64,000 nt of DNA from Myotis daubentonii (GCF_963259705.1 NC_081842.1:88590433-88654432); one strand, 5' to 3'. Positions 9,346-20,095 are shown, counted from the first letter of the stretch. Notes: a model not told the origin generated them from the letters alone. Numbers and translations: made by a program.

Positions 9346-10888
9346 ATTTCTAAAGTTAGTAGAAACAATATGATAAATATCTCAATTTGGCATTTTCTTA
9401 ATCTAGAATAAAATATTAGTCTATCTCAAAATTTGGATTAGCCAAGTTTACATAAACATAAAATAAAAACATGATTGCAAATTATTTGAAAAAATATATT
9501 ACATGTTTGGGATGTGTTAAAATTCAATGAAAGTTATTATTGTGAAGTTAAAAGATCTAATTTTAGTGATATTTTATTTAACAATTTCAATTTTCTTGAT
9601 GCATAATAACTAGTTAACCAAGCTAAGATGGCAAGGTTTAAGCAATTTCAAGTACAACAATCTCTCCTCTCTTTTTATTCTCTCTGTCTTTTTTTTTTTT
9701 TTTTTAAAAAAACATAACTTGAAAGGCATTAAAATGCTACTTATATTTTATGCAAATGTACTAATGGAATAAAATGTATTTCACTTGAACATGATGTATA
9801 CTCTTCTATTTTATTCTACTTTCTTTTGTAAGTATGTTAAAATGAAGCATTTCTCTTCCTCTTCTTTCATCTTAAATCCACTTTCTCTTTTTTGACCCAC
9901 TTGACTTAAGCTTTATTAAGTGTATATTTACATCTGGTAGATTTAGGAAGTACCAAGTGATTGTGTATCATACACCAAACAAATTACTAATATTGACATT
10001 TATTTAGCACCGTAGGGTTGGTAGAGCTGACATACAAAGCAGAAATCTAGCAAATAGTGTGAGTGCTTAATAACTGTCAGATCAAATTGGGTAGTTGATT
10101 TGTCATCTTCGACTAATGATATAGAATATTCGGCACTGAACAGAAGGCAGATGTTATATAGCCAAGATTTGGAGCTCTGCTTCAGTGCAATCTGGTCTCC
10201 CAGTCAGCTGGTTAATCAAGGCTATTAACTAAAATATGAAGAAAACCTTAACTTTTAAACTTGGATAAAACAGGCAGTGCTTGACTGAGACATATTTAGC
10301 TTAAATATATACTGGTTTCATATAAATATAAGGTATTAAGTAGCCATGATTTTAAATAAAATAGATATTTTCTATTTTTATTTTATTTGGTAGGCTTTAC
10401 TTAATGCTGTAGCACATATCTTGTTTGTCTCTGTTATACACAGTAAATTATCATAGAATGCCAAGATATAAATTAAAGTGCAGAAGATGATTAAGATAAC
10501 AACACCTGAGATTCAAACCCAAAATGATTATGAAAAATCTGTCTATATTTGAATGTCCAGAAAGGAGAACACCTCTTCATGTGCTTTGACTTAACATTGT
10601 TTTTCCATCTGAGAATACTGAAATTCCTACCAAGTAGTTTTTTTCTTCTCCAAGATTTTTGGTTTAACTTAAAACATAAAAGGAATTGTCTAGAAGGCAG
10701 ATCTGGATTGGAAATTTAATTTATAATTCATTCATTATTAGTTGAAACCCTGTGCATCTATAAAATTGCCAGGGATTGGTGAAGACAATGCATTGAAGAA
10801 TGAATGGGAGATGAATAAATGGAGAAAGTCAATGTGAAGTATTTATTTAGAGGTTTGGTTACTAATGAAAAAATTAAAATTTATAAAC
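9346..10888. other. AT-rich non-coding DNA
   Basis: I see no open frame, exon or recognisable repeat apart from a run of about 17 T at 9689-9705. It may hold old repeats too diverged to read by eye. Confidence 0.5.
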
Positions 10889-10913
10889 TTTTAAAAAGGC
10901 AAAAAAAAAAAAA

Positions 10914-11096
10914 TAGCCCTAGCTGGTTTTGCTCAGTGGATAGAGCATTGGCCTGAAGGGTCTTGGGTTTGATTCCAGGTGGTGGACTCAATCCTCAGTA
11001 GGGGGCATGCAGGAGACAGCCAATCAATGATTCTCGCTCAACATTGATGTTTCTATCTTTCCCTCTTCCTTCCTCTCTGAAATCAATAAAAATATA
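10914..11096 (+). mobile_element. Ves SINE
   Basis: The head GCCCTAGCTGG with A box TTGCTCAGTGG is followed by a body and an ATCAATAAAAATATATT tail. The target-site duplication TTTTAAAAAGGCAAAAA is at 10889-10905 and 11097-11113. The region between head and body is shortened relative to other copies. Confidence 0.93.
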
Positions 11097-11117
11097 TTTT
11101 AAAAAGGCAAAAAGTAG

Positions 11118-11574
11118 ATGAAAACTCAAAATTGAGCTCTTGGACTTACTGTTTTTAAATACAAAGATAATTTGGTATATTTGTGCAATAAGATGCTAAA
11201 CTGTCAGATAAAGTAAAAAGTTAAATTATAAATTCACAACTAATTGATTTGTTTATGAATGAATGAAAACTACTCCATGTTAATTGAAAGTGAAGGAAAG
11301 CATGCATTCATTCACATTGCTGACATATGTTGGTACAACCCATAGAGACAATATTTGATACAATCATTTTATTTTCAATAATTTATTCTATAAATATATT
11401 TCCATGTGTGAAAAAGAAGTATGCACATCAATAGATAAAGATAAATAAATGATTGTATATACTAACAATAAATAAGGACTCTATATTTTTATATGAAAAT
11501 ATTTTCAAAACATTTTAAAGTAAAAAAGTCAGAGTGCACAGAATATGTATAGAATGTTACAATTCATGTAACAT
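11118..11574. other. AT-rich non-coding DNA
   Basis: Nothing recognisable was seen in this interval between two Ves copies. Confidence 0.5.
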
Positions 11575-11588
11575 AAAGAATACCTATG

Positions 11589-11852
11589 TGCCCTAGTGCC
11601 CTAGCTGGTTTGGCTTAGTGGATAGAGCATCGGCCTGTAGACTGAAGGGTCCCAGGTTCGATTCAGGTCAAGAGCACATACCTTAGTTGCAGGCTCAATC
11701 CCTGGTCCTGGTTGGGGCACATACGGGAGGCAACCAATAGATGTGTCTCTCTCACATTAATGTTTCTCTCTCTGTCTCTCCCTCTCCCTTCCACTCTCTC
11801 TAAAATATCAGTGAGAAAATATCCTATGGTGAGGATTAATAATAACAACAAA
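11589..11852 (+). mobile_element. Ves SINE, variant with TGAGGATT tail
   Basis: The head GCCCTAGCTGG begins at 11598 and is preceded by a partial duplicate of itself. The B box is GGTTCGATTC, and the body is longer than usual (CCTGGTCCTGGTTGGGGC). The tail ends ATCCTATGGTGAGGATTAA. The flanks AAAGAATACCTATG (11575-11588) and AAAGAATACTTATG (11853-11866) form a 13/14 target-site duplication. Confidence 0.88.
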
Positions 11853-11866
11853 AAAGAATACTTATG

Positions 11867-12707
11867 AAAATATTTGCTTATTTGTACATAGAGTATCTTT
11901 GGAAAGATATACAAGAAACTGTCAACTGTGGTTCTCTCCAGAGAATAGAAATGTATGGTGAGGGAGATAAGGTTTGGAAAGATACTGAAGTTTTACATAC
12001 ATTATGCATTTGTTACCTGTTTTTAAAATGGAATAATATTAAAACTAGCTAACTGATCAAACAAACTTATTGAATATATTAGTTTGTGTCAAACACTTCC
12101 TTAAGTACTTTGTATGATGTTATTTGAGACTTGGAGAAAGAAGATAAGTGAAAAACATAGATTTGTAGCTGGTGAATATGTGGAAATTGATGTATTGGGG
12201 GAGGTGAAAAAAACAGGAACTTGGAGTTTTCGTGTGTCATAGACTCTTGTTTTCACTTTGGAAAGGAGACTGTGTCATCTATTGAGGGGGAGGAGGCAGG
12301 AATCATGAAGGACAAGATGAACATTTTGCACAGTAGCTATAGAGAGTAGGAAGGGAGGTTATCAAAGGCAGAGAAAGTATTCTGGGTATTGTTTAGAGCT
12401 GTATGAGCATAAATCTTTGCTGGGTTGCATTTTTCTCTATGGAAACGCACAGTAGTTTTGGTATAAGAGTGGAAAATGAACATTGTTGGATTACATATCT
12501 TGTTGTGAGAGAAGCACAGGATAGCAAGGGAGTTGAGGATATTAGTCAAAAAGTCATTGAAGTCAACTGATAAAGATACCAATTGGGAAATAACTTTAGT
12601 TTACAAATAGAGGAGGTAGTATCTTGGAAGAAGGAGTGAATTTAATTAGTTAAGTGGGGATTTCAAGACAGAGTTCTTTTTTTTCCATATTGTTATTTTA
12701 TATATAA
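11867..12707. other. Non-coding DNA, no recognised element
   Basis: Mixed AT-rich sequence with purine-rich patches. I found no supported gene or repeat. The 81-codon minus frame at 12337-12582 has no recognisable motif and I do not call it. Confidence 0.45.
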
Positions 12708-13121
12708 CTAGAGGCCCAATGCACAAAATTCGTGCAAGAGTAGGCCTTCCTGCCCTAGCTGGTTTGGCTCAGTGGATAGAGCGTAGGCCTGCAGACTGAC
12801 GGGTCCCAGGTTTGATTCCGGTCAAGGGCACATGCCTGGGTTGCGGGCTTGGTCCCAAGTAGGGGGCATGCAGGAGGCAGCCGATCAGTGATTCTCTCTC
12901 ATCATTGATGTTTCTATCTCTCCCTCTCCTTTCCTCTCTGAAATCAATAAAAATATATATTTTTAAAAATAAAAAGAGTAGGCCTTCTGTCCCCCAGCTG
13001 CTGGCACCGGCTTCCCTCTGGCACCCGGGACCCGGGCTTCCCTTGCACCCTGGCTTTGTCCAGAAGGTCGTCTGGAAGGATGACTGGTCTAATTAGCATA
13101 TTATGCTTTTATTATTATAGA
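12708..13121 (-). mobile_element. Non-autonomous Helitron (minus) split by a Ves
   Basis: On the plus strand it begins CTAGAGGCCCAATGCACAAAA, the complement of the 3' terminus and palindrome. It ends ATGCTTTTATTATTATAGA, the complement of the 5' TC end. Excluding the Ves at 12750-12973 it is about 175 bases, in the same size class as the copies at 8276 and 62571. Confidence 0.9.
12750..12973 (+). mobile_element. Ves SINE inside a Helitron
   Basis: Typical head (GCCCTAGCTGG, A box TGGCTCAGTGG, B box GGTTTGATTCC) and tail. A perfect target-site duplication AAGAGTAGGCCTTC at 12736-12749 and 12974-12987 lies in Helitron sequence. The SINE therefore inserted after the Helitron. Confidence 0.95.
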
Positions 13122-14074
13122 TTGTTGATAGTATTACATATATATCCCATCCTCCCCCTTTTTCCCCCCCTTTCAGCTCCAATCCACCCATCCAAGTCTT
13201 CACTACCCTATTGCCCATGTCCATGGGCTATGCATATAAGTATATAAGTTCTTTGGTTTATCTCTTCTCGTTCCCCCAAACCTACATCAAGGTATGTCAG
13301 TCTGTTCCATGCCTCCATGCTTTTGGGTCTTATTTTGTTGGTCAATTCATTTTGTTCATTAAATTCCACAAATAAGTGAGATCATGTGATATTTCTCTTT
13401 CTCATTTTGGCTTATTTCACTTAGCATAATATTTTCCAGGTCCATCCATGCTGTCTCAAAGGGTAAGAGATCTCTCTTTTTTACATTTACACTATGGAAT
13501 ATACTATATATAGTATTTTCCATAGTATAAAATGTCCCACAGCTTTTTTATCCATTCATCTACCGATGGACACTTGGGCTGTTTCCAAATCTTAGCTATT
13601 ATAAATAACGCTGCTATGAACATAGGGGTAAATATATTATTTCTGATTGGTGTTTTGGGGTTCTTAGGATATATTCTGAGAAGTGGGATTGCTGGTTAAA
13701 TGGAAGTTTCCTTTTTAACTTTTTTAGGAAACTCCATACTGTTTTCCATAATGGTTGCACCAGTCAGCATTCCCACCAGCAGTGAACTAGTGTTCCCTTT
13801 TCTCTACATACTCACCAGCACTTGTTTGTTGATTTTATTTTTTTTTTTTATGATAGCCATTTTGACAGGTGTGAAGTGATATTTCATTGTGGTTTTAATT
13901 TGCATTTCTCTTATGATCAGTGACTTTGAGCATTTTTTCATGTGTCACTCTGCCATTTGTATGTCCTCTGGAGAAGTGTCTATTCAGATCTTTTGCCCAT
14001 TTTTTAGTTGGATTGTTGATCTTCTTTTTGTTGAGTTGTATGAGTACTTTATATATTTTGGATATTAGCCTCTA
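13122..14074 (-). mobile_element. 5'-truncated L1, 3' end
   Basis: Minus-strand L1. From left to right come the pyrimidine-rich complement of the G-rich 3' UTR (13135-13330) and then the complement of the ORF2 C-terminus (TATTTCACTTAGCATAATA, about 13408-13430). It continues through the conserved C-terminal block to about 14074. Stops and indels abound. The preceding Helitron abuts its A-tail side. Confidence 0.85.
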
Positions 14075-14353
14075 GTATACTATTATACTATTGTACATTA
14101 TGTTGGTTTACATTATATACATCTTACAATTATATTTAGGGACACTAACAGCATTGCATTTTCCATTGATTCTACTTTGAATAAACTTTATATGCTCATA
14201 GACAGATCTGTATTGATATGGGAGCCCAGTTAGATTTGTCTTCCAGACTTTTATCCACTCCTACCACTGCTTACTTTGCATATATTCATATTTCTGCACA
14301 TCAACACTAATAAAAGAGAAAAATGGTAATTGGCGTACGACGATACCCTTTTC

Positions 14354-14460
14354 ATTGGCTAATCAGGGCTCTATGCAAATTAACTGCCAACTAAGATTGG
14401 CAGTTAACTGCCAACTAAGATTGGCAGTTAACTGCCAACAAGATGGCGGTTAATTTGCAT
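14354..14460 (+). promoter_or_regulatory. CCAAT/octamer/YY1-like/octamer module in Helitron B
   Basis: ATTGGCTAATCAG is followed by ATGCAAAT, a 24-base unit present in two extra copies, AAGATGGCGG and the inverted octamer ATTTGCAT. The two octamer-bearing arms are inverted repeats around the YY1-like site. The motif match is direct; a promoter or replication-structure role is inference. Confidence 0.45.
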
Positions 14461-14783
14461 ATGTAGGCACAATGCAGGGAGGCGAAAGGGAAAGCAGGGA
14501 GAAGCCCCCTGCCACTGACAGTGATCAGAAACTCAGGGGGAGCTAAGAGCTGGGGGGCAGGGCAAAGGCGGCCCCGCCTTTGCCCTGCCCCCCCAGCCAT
14601 GATTGGAGAATCAGGTGCCTTTTCTGCCCTGGCCAGTGACAGCAGGAAGTAGGGGTGGAGCCAGCGATGGGAGCTGGGCACGGTCGAAGCTGGCAGTCCC
14701 GGGAGCTAGGGGTCCCTTGCCTGGGCCTAAAGCAGAGCCCATGATCGCGGGGCCGCTGCAGCTGTGGGTCCCCGCTGCCCGGG

Positions 14784-15470
14784 CCGGTCGCCTAGGCCAG
14801 AGGCATTAGGCCTGGGCAGGGGCGGAGCCTGCAACCACAGGGAGCTGGGGGTCCCCTGCCCAGGTCTGACACCTCTGCCGGAGGCCTCAGGCCTGGTCAA
14901 GGGGCCGATCCGGTGATTGGTGATCGGAGGGTGATGAGGTCAACTCCTCTGGCCGAGGCATCAGGCCTGGGTGGGGGGCTGGGGGTCCCCTGCCCAGGCC
15001 TGATGCCTGGGCCAGAGGCATCAGGCCTGGGTGGGGGGCTGAGCCGGGGATTGGGGGGATATGATGGTCCCCTTGCCCAGGCCTGAAGCCTGGGTCAGAG
15101 GCGTCAGGCTTGGGCGGGGGGTGGAGCAAGCGATCAGAGGGAGATGGGGGTCCCCTGCCCAGGCATGATTCCTGGGCCAGAGGCCTCAGGCCTGGGCGGG
15201 GGCCAGAGCCAGTGATCGGGGGGAGATGGGGGTCCCCTGTCCAAGCCTGTCACCTCTGGCGGAGGCGTCAGGCCTGGGCAAGGGGCCGATCAGGCGATCG
15301 GAGGGTGATGGGGGTCTACGCCTCTCACCGAGGCATCAGGCCTGGGCAAAGGGCAGAGCCAGCAATTGGAGGCGTCTGGGGGTCCCCTGCCCAGGCCTGA
15401 CGCCTGAGCCAGAGGCATCAGGCCTGGGCTGGGGGCAGAACCTGCGATTGGAGGGTGATGGGGGTCAACG
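14784..15470. repeat. ~80-base GC-rich minisatellite in Helitron B
   Basis: About eight to nine degenerate units share AGGC(A/G)TCAGGCCTGGGC, GGGGTCCCCTGCCCAGG and GGAGGGTGATGGGGGTC. The two other B copies carry a single unit, so the array grew in this lineage of the element or at this locus. Confidence 0.9.
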
Positions 15471-15617
15471 CCTGAGGGCTCCCAGTATGTGAGAGGGGGC
15501 AGGCTGGGCTGAGGGACAGTCCCCCCCCCCCCACATACACACCCAGTGCACGAATTTCGTGCACCGGGCCCCTAGTCAAAAGTATAATAGCCTTAAAAAA
15601 CAAAATTTATTTTTATT

Positions 15618-17056
15618 TTTCTTTTCTTTTTATTTTTTGTATAGAATTTTTGTAATTTATATATATTTATAATTTATATAGATTTTTTTGTAATTTATAT
15701 ATTTTTAGTTTGTTTATTTTTATTTTTTTGTTTCTTTTTTTTTAATTAAATCTTTATTGTTCAGATTATTACATTTGTTCCTCTTTTTTCCCCCCATAAC
15801 TCCCCTCCTCCCAGTTCCCGCCCACCCTCCACCCTCACTCCCCATCCACTGTCCTCATCCATAGGTGCACAATTTTTGTCCAGTATCTTCCTGCATCTCC
15901 CACACCCCTTCCCCCCGCCCCAAGAATAGTCAGTCCATTCCCTTTCTATGTCCCTGATTTTATTATGATCACCAGATTATTTATTCACTTGATTCTTAGA
16001 TTCACTTGTTGATAGATGCATGTTTGTTGTTCATAATTTGTATCTTTACCTTTTTCTTCTTCCTCTTCTTAAAGGATACCTTTCAGCATTTCGTATAATA
16101 CTGGTTTGGTGGTAATGAACTCCTTTAGCTTTTCCTTACCTGTGAAGCTCTTTATCTGACCTTCAGTTCTGAATGATAGCTTTGCTGGATAAAGTAATCT
16201 TGGTTGTAGGTTCTTGGTATTCATCACTTTGAATATTTCTTGCCACTCCCTTCTGGCCTGCAAAGTTTCTGTTGAGAAATCAGCTGACAGTTGTATGGGT
16301 ACTCCCTTGTAGGTAACTGAGTTTCTTTCTCTTGCTGCTTTTAAGATTCTCTCTTTGTGTTTTGCTCTTGGCATTTTAATTATGATGTGTCTTGGTGTGG
16401 TCCTCTTTGGATTCCTTTTGTTTGGGGTTCTCTGCGCTTCCTGGACCTGTAAGTCTATTTCTTTCACCAGGTGGGGGAAGTTTTCTGTCATTATTTCTTC
16501 AAATAGGCTTTCAATATCTTGGTCTCTCTCTTCTTCTGGCACCCCTATAATTCTGCTGTTGGTATGCTTGAAGCTGTCCCAGAGGCTCCTTACACTATCT
16601 TCGTATTTTCGGATTCTTTTTTCATTTTGCTTTTCTGGTTGGGTGTTTTTTGCTTCTTCATATTTCAAATCTTTGACTTGATTCTTGCGCTCCTCTGGTC
16701 TGCTGTTGGGAGTCTGTATAGTATTCATTATTTCAGTCCGTGTATGCTTAATTTCTAGTTGGTTCTTCATCATAACATCGAGGGTTCTCATTATATTTCT
16801 TGATGATCTCACTACATTTATCGGAGGCTTCTAGACAGTTCTTAAGAGACCTTAAAAGTGTGGTTCTGAACTCAATATCCTCCATTGACAGTTTTGTCCT
16901 GTTTCTTTGTCTCCACATTTTTTATGCTTTCTTGGTGCACCCCCTAGTGGTCTTTGTGCGCAGTCTTGTTGTAGTTAAGCCTTGATTGTTGTCGGCAATA
17001 CCGGGGGTGATTTGACCTCCAGGCTAACTGGCTATGAGAGTCCGCTGTGTCTGCCC
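15618..17056 (-). mobile_element. HAL1 element (L1 relative without ORF2), 5'-truncated
   Basis: Minus-strand retroelement. From left to right it has a long degraded T tract, the complement of a G-rich 3' UTR (15745-16060), ORF1 (16069-16918) and a short 5' UTR remnant ending near 17056. The 3' UTR follows the ORF1 stop directly, with no trace of endonuclease or reverse transcriptase, as in HAL1 ('half L1') elements. The flanks AAAATTTATTTTTATT (15602-15617) and AAAATTTACTTTTATT (17057-17072) match at 15 of 16 bases, a likely target-site duplication. Confidence 0.85.
16069..16918 (-). pseudogene. HAL1/L1 ORF1p, nearly intact with one frameshift
   Basis: ORF1p coats the element's RNA and acts as a nucleic-acid chaperone. 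The open part (16069-16812) runs to 247 residues. It has a Lys/Glu-rich coiled coil (KNQVKDLKYEEAKNTQ), IIGVPEEERDQDIESLFEEI, the linker HIIIKMPRAKHKERILKAAR, and the C-terminal domain with YKGVPIQLSADFSTETLQAR and LQPRLLYPAKLSF. The likely true start is the ATG at 16918-16916 (MWRQRNRTK), in another frame. One frameshift near 16760-16800 separates them, giving about 280 residues in the original protein. The ATG at 16812 is therefore internal. Confidence 0.9.
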
Positions 17057-17072
17057 AAAATTTACTTTTATT

Positions 17073-18481
17073 ATATGAGGATGGTATTCTATTATGATAA
17101 ATGTTTATAATAATACTCAGGAAACTAAATATATCTAAAATTTTATTTTTTTTAGACACTTGTTTCCAGAACAACTGATTATTGAAGTATTGATCTTTTT
17201 GCTCAAAAAAGTTAAAAAACCATAAACATGACTATTGTAAATAAAAATTAAATAAATATCATTTACCTCATTTCTATTTACATGTTATTGCTACTCAAAT
17301 AGATTTATGTTAATATTTTAATTATTTTTGCTGTAACAAGAGTTTTCAATGTCTATAAATCATGTAAATAATTCTGAGAGCAAATTCCTTTTGTGGGTTC
17401 AGCAAGCAGAATAATTAAGAGTATATGAGTTAATGCATTTGAAAGATTTTTCTAAGCCCTGTCAAAGTTGAGTTGTCTTTTATCTTATGAGCTTTAAAAA
17501 GCACGTAGAATAATCTAATTAATCAAAAAATATCTATTTTAGTTCTTAGATTACTAATGAAGTATTTTTTTTTGTCATTTGGATTCAGTCATCAACTTAA
17601 AATTTAACTTATTTACCATATTCTGCCAAATGTCAATTGTCATAAAATGATGAAAGAAATTACAATACAAAAGATGTCCTTGTGACAGACCATTATTTTT
17701 CTATCAAAGCTGAAGTTTAACATGCAGTAGAAATAAAATACCATATTTAGCAATCAATTTTCTCTTTTGGATGGAGAAATCTCACAAAAGTGGGAAAAAT
17801 AAATGTTTCATAAGTTAAATATGCAACAGTTCTGATACCTTTCTGGTTGTCCTAGTCTGTCTAAGAAAAGCAGGGCATAATATAAAGTTCCCAAAGGGCA
17901 TTTTAGTAGAGAATTCAAAGGTCATCTGAGATACAGGGCCACTAAGGGAAAGAGTAGAGTGTTAGCAGTTTCAGCTGATGTGGCTCTAACCTGGGTAGAG
18001 CTAGCTGTAGGCAGTATAACCTTTTGTCACTGATTGTAGAACAATCCATGGGCACATGGATGTTCCTTGCTTTTATCTCTCAAGCCTAAATTTTGAATTG
18101 CACAGCCAATTAAAATGAGTGTTTTATGGGTATAATACTTAGTATTTGTGTTAATTCAGTGCTTGTTTAGTATCATCAAGATGTTTGACCTTGTAAAACT
18201 TAATACTCATAGGATATATTTATTCCCCTAAAGATGTACTTATTAACTAGCAACCTTAGCATGTCTATTGACTCTACCTTTAAGAAGGCAGCATATGATC
18301 GATATGCTTTTTGTCTGTATGAAAGGTCCAGAATGGGATCTCTCCTGTATCTTGCTGTGGTTTGTATGGTCCAATTCAATCTTACAATTTCTTTTTCTTT
18401 TCTTTTTAAAATTACTTTACTTTTATTATTTCTGTTCCTTTTATGATAGCCTATTCCCACATACTTTGTATTGTATTTCTT
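17073..18481. other. AT-rich non-coding DNA
   Basis: No gene, SINE or L1 is recognised. Short open frames at 18200-18480 have no family motif. Confidence 0.5.
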
Positions 18482-18497
18482 AAAATATGTCTTTATT

Positions 18498-18680
18498 GCC
18501 CGGCCGGTGTAGCTCAGTGGTTGAGTGTCGACCTATGAATCAGTTCCCAGTCAGGGCACATGCCCGGGTTGTTGGCTCGATCCCCAGTGTGGGGTGTGCA
18601 GAAGGCAGCTGATCGATAATTCTCTCTCATCACTGATGTTTCTCTCTCTCTCCTTCTCTCTTCCTCTCTGAAACCAATAA
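18498..18680 (+). mobile_element. Ves-type SINE (variant head) inside an older SINE
   Basis: The head GCCCGGCCGGTGTAGCTCAG, with A box TAGCTCAGTGG, begins directly after AAAATATGTCTTTATT (18482-18497). The same 16 bases recur at 18681-18696, a perfect target-site duplication. The duplicated sequence is the tail end of an older minus-strand SINE. Confidence 0.92.
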
Positions 18681-18696
18681 AAAATATGTCTTTATT

Positions 18697-18760
18697 GATT
18701 TTAGAGAGAGAAGAAGGGAGGATAAGAGAGAGAAACATCAATAAGAAACATCAATGAGCC
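18697..18760 (-). mobile_element. Truncated older Ves (minus)
   Basis: GATTTTAGAGAGAGAAG... and GAGAAACATCAATAAGAAACA are the complement of a Ves 3' body. Only the 3' half remains, and it is the host of the SINE at 18498-18680. Confidence 0.7.
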
Positions 18761-18805
18761 ATTTGATATTGGCTGAATGGTTGGATTTCTTATCTTAAAT
18801 AATCA

Positions 18806-19180
18806 CTAGAGGCCTGGTGCACAAAATTTGTGCATGGGGGGGGTCCCCTCAGCCTAACCTGCACCCTCTCCAATCTGGGACATCCCTTTCGCAATCTGGG
18901 ACCACTGGCTCCTAACTGCTCAACTGCCTGCCTGCCTGATCGCCCCTAACCACTCTACCTGCCTGCCTGATCATCCATACCCCCTCTGCCTGCCCGCCTG
19001 ATCGCCCCTAACCACTCTCCCCTGCTGGCTTGATTACCTCTAACCACTCTGCCTGCCTGCCTGATTACCCCTAACCTCCTCTGCCTCAGCCCCTGCCACC
19101 CTGTCTTTGTCTGGAAGGATGTCCAGGAGACGTTTGGTCTATCCAGTCTAATTAGAATATTACCCTTTTATTAGTATAGA
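18806..19180 (-). mobile_element. Non-autonomous Helitron (minus)
   Basis: The left boundary CTAGAGGCCTGGTGCACAAA and palindrome, and the right boundary CCCTTTTATTAGTATAGA before T, mark a complete element in reverse. Its interior has about five degenerate copies of a ~36-base C-rich unit (CTGCCTGCCTGAT, then CGCCCCTAACC). The same interior is found in the Helitron at 35484-36005. Confidence 0.92.
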
Positions 19181-19454
19181 TGACCTTCAGAAATCCTGAT
19201 TAGTTCAATTAAAACATATGAATTCAATTAATGACATGAATTTGTAGAAACTTTGAATTTATTTAAAGATAAATAAAATGTAGTGAGGGCAACTTTGAGT
19301 TTCTTAAATTCTTCATGTTTAGGCAATTAGACAAGTTAGCATCTCCATCCTGACTAATATTCTGAAATATACTAAAACGATTTTTAAGAGAGTGTTGTGG
19401 CAGAAACGTTTTTTTCCCCCATAATGCAGTACTTTTTCAGAAATAGATAACTAC

Positions 19455-19645
19455 TTATAATTATTTTCTCAAAGCAATCTTTATTGAGGAGGCATGCAGC
19501 GACCTGCACAGCGGGTTCAGGAGGGACTGCAGGAGGGCTGACGCACAATGAAGACACTACTCAAGAAATAAGTTTTAAGCATGGGAGCCAGGCGGAATCT
19601 CCTTTGGGAGAGGAACCACGAGTCCTACTCTTGCCCGTTTTTATT
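19455..19645 (-). mobile_element. Candidate LTR fragment (R/U5-like)
   Basis: Read on the minus strand, an AATAAAAA box with a start-like GAGTAGGACTCG is followed about 165 bases later by CAATAAAGATTGCTTTG. That is the arrangement of TATA, R and polyadenylation signal in retroviral LTRs. No paired LTR, primer-binding site or viral gene is seen nearby. It joins a Helitron fragment directly at about 19646. It could instead be a captured piece of a cellular transcript end. No coding sequence is involved. Confidence 0.35.
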
Positions 19646-20061
19646 CAGCGGGATCAGGCCTAAGCCAGAAGTTGGACATCCCTCTCGCAGTCTGGGACCC
19701 CTCAGGGGATGTAGCAATGTGCCAAGCTGCAGGCGGCCACGGAGGAGCCCGAATTGGGGCTGGGCACTGTGTCGCTCACGCTTATCCGAGCCCACTGTGC
19801 CAGGTGCCACGGAGTCGCGCTCATCCTGGTCCACTGTGCCTGCGGCCATAGAGTCGGGAGAGGCTCCTGCCTTGGCAGCTGTGCTTGCCAGCCATGAGCC
19901 CAGCTTCTGGCTGAGCAGCGCTCCCCATGTGGGAGTGCACTGACCACCAGGGACAGCTCCTGCATTGAGCGTCTGCCCCCTGGTGATCAGTGTGCACCAT
20001 AGTGACTAGTCATTTCAATTGTTCTGCCCTCACGGTCGCTTAGGCTTTTATTCTATACTGA
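19646..20061 (-). mobile_element. Helitron (minus), 3' end lost
   Basis: The 5' terminus, read on minus, is TCAGTATAGAATAAAAGCC at 20061. The interior (GATCACCAGGGGGCAGACG..., GCTCAGCCAGAAGCTGGG) is homologous to the plus-strand Helitron at 26528-26820. The 3' palindrome and CTAG are missing; the sequence passes into the LTR-like segment. The insertion point is the AT of a Ves head (GAGCA/TC). Confidence 0.8.
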
Positions 20062-20094
20062 TGCTCTATCCACTAGGCCAAACCAGCTAGGGTG
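20062..20094 (-). mobile_element. Ves head cut by a Helitron
   Basis: TGCTCTATCCACTAGGCC followed by AACCAGCTAGGG is the complement of the first ~33 bases of a Ves. The remainder is absent on the other side of the Helitron, so a deletion followed the insertion. Confidence 0.8.
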
Positions 20095-20095
20095 T

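Larger units (their letters stand above)
14301..15575 (+). mobile_element. Helitron family B, copy 1 (1275 bp, with minisatellite)
   Basis: The 5' end is TCAACACTAATAAAAGAG after A. The 3' end is TGCACGAATTTCGTGCA, then CCGGGCCCCTAG and T. The left part carries an inverted CCAAT box, the octamer ATGCAAAT (14373-14380), two extra copies of a 24-base palindromic unit (14382-14429), AAGATGGCGG (14440-14449) and a reverse octamer ATTTGCAT (14453-14460). The right half is a roughly 80-base GC-rich tandem array absent from the other two B copies (31622, 61933). Open frames across the array are repeat artefacts. Confidence 0.93.

Noticed and set aside
14887..15492. Frames of 80-96 codons on both strands
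   Set aside because: Products of the ~80-base minisatellite in family B copy 1.
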